NCBI RefSeq assembly: GCF_000003605.2
Contig: NW_003149268.1
Span: 249,498 to 260,811, forward strand
Source: Saccoglossus kowalevskii
Taxonomy: Eukaryota > Hemichordata > Enteropneusta > Harrimaniidae
Direction of reading: 5' to 3'
DNA length: 11,314 nt
The stretch's first letter is position 1; each line of letters starts with the position of its first letter. This document shows, piece after piece, positions 7,989 to 11,314 of this stretch. Below the pieces are notes generated by a model. It was not told the origin of the DNA. It did no database searches and worked only from the letters and a program-made list of their open reading frames with translations. The position numbers and the translations under genes are program-made.

Positions 7989-8902
7989 CTGCTAAGACAC
8001 AACTAAGTAAAGCGGCTGGGCACACATTATAGCTATGGGTGAGTTTCTGATAGTGAAGGTACGCAACATTCCAAAACATCAGTTCACATCAAATACAGTA
8101 CTCCGTAAGTGCGGTTACACCGACACATACGATTTTAATTATATCCCAAACCCACTGATACAGCACGCACTGCTTGAATCCAGACAGCCGAATTCAGATT
8201 TGTTTGACATGATCGATTAGTAGCGTGAGCAGCACAACACATCGCGTTGAATTGGACTTTAACCCCGCCTTCTATTGACACGCTGTTTAAAATGCAAATT
8301 TCGGGGCAAAAAGCCGCTGTCAGATAATATTAGGATTGGCACAGCCCAGAGACTGACATCGAAATTGCAGTATCTGATTATATTTATTTGTTGTGAATAG
8401 CTGTTCTCACCGTGCGTAATACATACGGTATATAACACGGGGCAATGCTTTACATAGCGAGTGTACGAGTCAACGAGTAACATCTGCACAAAACGTGACA
8501 CATCGGGGAAATTCCACACAGCTAACTACAAATTGATTTCACACACAGTGCGCTCGTTTATTAGTCGAAACGTGCGGAAATGGACGATTTGAAGAACACT
8601 AAACTCAAAGCAATAACACAAAATCTGCCATATTTTTGAGGCCGTGGGAAGTATTACTAACACACCAGAAAAGACGTACATTAAAGATGTCGCAACGCTT
8701 CTGACAATGATACCACCCGGGGTGAAATCTCAAACCAAAGCGCGGTAAACGGTACCGAACAGTAAATCACAGCGAAACACACACACACGCACAAAAACTC
8801 CACATTAAAACGTTGAACTAAGCCCTGTCATAGAAAGCATTTGAAAAGCTGGCATATTGGTCATTCTGCTTCTAAGTCTCGTATACCCCCACACTACTTC
8901 AA
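7989..8902. other. Noncoding stretch, nothing identified
   Basis: Short open frames on both strands (8035-8220 plus, 8259-8519 minus) show no family resemblance. Apart from the (AC)6 repeat I see no structured element. It lies upstream of RGM and could hold regulatory sequence. Confidence 0.45.
8777..8788. repeat. (AC)6 microsatellite
   Basis: Six AC units, followed by GC and ACAAAAAC. Confidence 0.8.
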
Positions 8903-9637
8903 GTGGGCACTAGCCGTACTTCTGAAAACCATTCCTTTACGGTCTCTTTGGAACACCTCAACAATGGCCCAGCATTCACACACACAAGCCGTGTTTTGAA
9001 GTTCACAGAGAGAGAAAACGACTGCTTGAAAGCACTTCCTTTGGAGGTGGGGGTCCATTTATTTCAAAAGGCTCGGCAGATATAACACAATGAGGAACAA
9101 ATTTTGACAAGCAAGTCGGTTTATTTTCGCACACTGTTGGTCACGCCGGAGAGAATAACGGTCAGCTACGTAGGAACGCATCTTAGCACCTCGGTATTAA
9201 TCACATTTTCACGGATTTTAAGGTGTGAAAAGCCAATAAAACAACAGATTAATCGCCGTTTATTGTTTTGTTTTCCCAGAGTGCCATCCAACAAGCTACT
9301 CTACCTAACAATTGCCCGCTCTAAAATCACAATATTTAGATTTTTCACCGAAAAGCTGAAACAGCAAAAGGAATACAAACGCACATGGCGTTTATCAGAA
9401 TGGCGCGAAATGCCCCCTTCAATCCCGATTGCCAGCGGTGTTATGTTTATACACGATTGCTTCCAATGGCTGCTTTTTATCGTTAATACCCCGGTCATAT
9501 TCACACTTTTCTCAGCCATCTCAATTCCCAAAGGACCGCCCTCCCATTGGGATCGATCTCGAGTTAATTTCGCTGGTGTTATAACTTCGACCAGACTAGG
9601 ATATTACATTGTAAGACGGTATACAAATGCACAATAA
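8903..9637 (+). other. Long open frame interrupted by a single stop; uncertain, possibly chance
   Basis: One forward frame runs from 8903 to 9637 with a single stop (TAA at 9083-9085), giving blocks of 60 and about 183 codons. The second block has no ATG until late and includes KQQKEYKRTWRLSEWREMPP and a hydrophobic FQWLLFIVNTPVIFTLFSA. I recognise no family and see no clear splice sites, so it may be a decayed gene, a broken mobile-element fragment or chance. Length alone is weak support in an AT-rich window. Confidence 0.15.
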
Positions 9638-9955
9638 TGTAGGCACGAACGACGTAATTATAGCACGCAGTTAAAATGGCCACGGGCAAGTTTGATATGA
9701 TTATATTTATTGGGTGAAACACTGTAGTAGCTTGGGGTTACTCAACACCCATGCAATATATTTACAGCATGACAGCATTTCATATCTTTAAACGGAACTG
9801 TCCAGTCTCGTTTGTCGGTCTTACTAACAACGCACGTATTAATGCAGACAGCTGTCGAATGATTTCATATCATTGACGGCCCACTAAAACAGTGTCATTG
9901 GTGTATTTTCTGACTGGAGATGTCTTATAAGGATACGGTGAACTTTCTTGCTCAC

Positions 9956-10063
9956 GGGGTGGGGTGGGGGGGGTGGGGGGTCGTCGAGTAAAGAGTTTCT
10001 TTCTCTTTTGTGCGCTGAAGTGAATTGCACCATATACCCTAGAAAGAGATTGTACTGAGTTGC
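9956..10063. repeat. G-rich block plus TAGAAAGAGAT, copy 2 of the small repeat; strong G-quadruplex
   Basis: Four G runs of 4, 4, 8 and 6 bases separated by single T (9956-9980) make an excellent G-quadruplex candidate on the plus strand. After 44 bases comes TTGCACCATATACCC followed by TAGAAAGAGAT, aligning with the palindromic part of copy 1. The right arm here (TGTACTGAGTTGC) has diverged from the palindrome. Confidence 0.45.
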
Positions 10064-10105
10064 CCGGTAAATACCTGCGTGTTATTAAACGCGCACGTTT
10101 AGTAC

Positions 10106-10117
10106 GGGGGGGGGGGG
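10106..10117 (+). repeat. G12 homopolymer
   Basis: Twelve consecutive G, about 125 bases downstream of the G-quadruplex candidate at 9956-9980. Confidence 0.9.
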
Positions 10118-10491
10118 TGTTATTGGAAACCTCAGACGATGGAACCGACGTAGAAATCACCTATGTGGGGGATTAGCCACGTAGACAGCAATAGTTTGGA
10201 TCTGGTAGCCCCTCAATCGCTGGTAGCCTTTTTGTTGTTGTAGCCGTTTACTCGGTAAACTTTCTACACCCATGCATAGCCACTAAGTTGAATACGCTAT
10301 GTGACCAGCCATACATTTATTTCTCGGGAATGATAATACCCAGAACAAGGGGTCTATTTATCTCGGCGAAGAATCCAAAGATATATAAAACTCGCAAATG
10401 TGACCAGACAATATTGAAAGCAACACAATTCAGAGCCACTTTACACAAACTGGAAATTATAGTATCACTTAAAAGTGAGACCATAGAAAGC

Positions 10492-10510
10492 CCAACCAAC
10501 CAACCAACCA
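10492..10510. repeat. (CCAA)n microsatellite
   Basis: About four and a half copies of CCAA, ending in CCATTGGG, which gives a small CCCAA/TTGGG inverted pair across the array. Confidence 0.8.
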
Positions 10511-10587
10511 TTGGGAGTTTGTTTTGAGAGCGGTATGAGTGAGTTTGTTGAAATCACGGAGAGTCTCTTCGCGCCTAATTGATTTTC

Positions 10588-10753
10588 AGTTGGTAGGAAC
10601 ACAAAGCACACGTGCATGCTCGCATCATCCGCGGAAGATTTTGACTCGGCCGAGAACGCATCCAAAACGTTGGGGGAAATGAACATCGACTGTTACTGCT
10701 GCGAGGCTTCAACGTCACCGCGTGCTATTTTCGTCACCACGGCACGTGTTTAG
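10588..10753 (+). other. Possible terminal exon (about 54 residues)
   Basis: CTAATTGATTTTCAG ends at 10588 or just before it and looks like a branch point plus acceptor. The following frame reads VGRNTKHTC, then MLASSAEDFDSAENASKTL, passes a Cys-rich stretch (DCYCCE) and stops at TAG 10751-10753. ATTAAA follows at 10757-10762, very close to the stop. The stretch is more GC-rich than its flanks. However, the opposite strand also has an open, equally protein-like frame here, no homologue is recognised, and no partner exon was found upstream. Confidence 0.15.
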
Positions 10754-10951
10754 ACCATTAAAGACAACAGGCGTTGTGGATTTCTTCGGTGCCGTCTTGG
10801 CTTACAGATACGCATGTACGAATGTCGGCGGGGTTTTTATGACCGAAGTAGTCGAACCGTTGTGACATTCTGTAGAAAGGGTCAAGTGGACAGTATTACG
10901 ATTCAGCCAGATGTTTGAGTCGACATTTTGCTGGGATTTTAAAGTGACTAT

Positions 10952-10963
10952 GGGGGGGGGGGG
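10952..10963 (+). repeat. G12 homopolymer
   Basis: Twelve consecutive G flanked by GTGACTAT and TGACTTTGG. The flanking GTGACT/TGACTTT resemblance is imperfect. Confidence 0.9.
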
Positions 10964-11314
10964 TGACTTTGGAAGTGTCGGGAAAACATCGCTAATAATA
11001 TGTTAGTTAAAAGACGATTGGAATAAACAATCGGTCACCATCAACATATCGAGTTCCATTTCTACGACGAGAACTACCAACAGAAATAAACAAACACATC
11101 CTCGGCCAAATTTTAGGGGTATCACTGTCCTTTCATTTTGATGGTTGTTTTCCTCCTGGCAGTTAGAATCTATAGCAGAGTCAGTTCAGCATTCTTCTAC
11201 ATAGGAAAACTCACACAAGAGAAGTGCGAAAAATTATAAGGATTCATGGACCAGTGGTTTATATTAGTGAAGCTCATTCAGCGACTGCTTTCACCTTGCT
11301 ATGTTACCCCGCTT
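10964..11314. other. Noncoding end of window, nothing identified
   Basis: AT-rich sequence with no open frame of note, repeat or motif that I can support. Confidence 0.45.

Noticed and set aside
10317-10511. Hydrophobic minus-strand frame considered as an alternative RGM signal-peptide exon
   Set aside because: No donor in the phase needed for exon 2, the start lies in the CCAA repeat, and exon 1 at 7230-7143 fits far better.
1-11314. tRNA, rRNA, CRISPR or bacterial operon features
   Set aside because: I looked on both strands and saw no tRNA box pairs, no rRNA segments, no regularly spaced repeats and no ribosome-binding-site-led gene runs; the intron-containing gene shows animal DNA.

Overview
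This is eukaryotic DNA, almost certainly from an invertebrate animal. It is AT-rich, lacks bacterial gene packing, and carries introns with GT..AG borders, homopolymer runs and small inverted repeats. CpG is not visibly depleted. The one gene I can identify with confidence is a complete, compact repulsive guidance molecule (RGM/hemojuvelin family) gene on the minus strand. The single RGM-type gene, with vertebrate-like residues and short introns, fits an invertebrate deuterostome such as amphioxus, or another bilaterian. That species guess is inference only.

RGM locus (minus strand, 7230 down to 5261). A three-exon model joins without a frame break. Exon 1 (7230-7143) encodes a signal peptide. 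A 229-base phase-1 intron follows, then exon 2 (6913-6435) with the CKILKC start of the mature protein, the RGD motif and the GDPH self-cleavage site. A 484-base phase-0 intron leads to exon 3 (5950-5261), with the rest of the von Willebrand type-D-like domain and a hydrophobic GPI-anchor tail. The model gives 418 residues, the usual RGM length, with the 14 cysteines expected of the family outside the signal peptide and the GPI tail. The signal-peptide exon is short and easily missed; it was found by reading the minus strand upstream of the exon 2 acceptor. An out-of-frame ATG ten bases upstream opens a 33-codon reading frame that overlaps the true start and stops just after the first splice junction.

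Upstream of exon 1 (about 7290-7680) the sequence is richer in GC and CpG, with a CCAAT box and a GC box oriented toward RGM; this is the likely promoter. Downstream of the stop (below 5261) the DNA is AT-rich, with candidate polyadenylation signals at 4922 and 4686.

The rest (1-4680 and 7680-11314) shows no gene I can name. It holds simple repeats, several long G runs including two strong G-quadruplex candidates, and a cluster of hairpins at 2399-2507. It also has an inverted repeat bounded by 12-base direct repeats at 897-1000, and two palindromic E-box-like sites at 3585-3702. Two diverged copies of a small G-rich-plus-palindrome repeat lie near 7883-7988 and 9956-10063. A long open frame with a single stop (8903-9637) and a possible terminal exon (10588-10753) are flagged at low confidence. 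No mobile-element protein, rRNA, tRNA or CRISPR was recognised.
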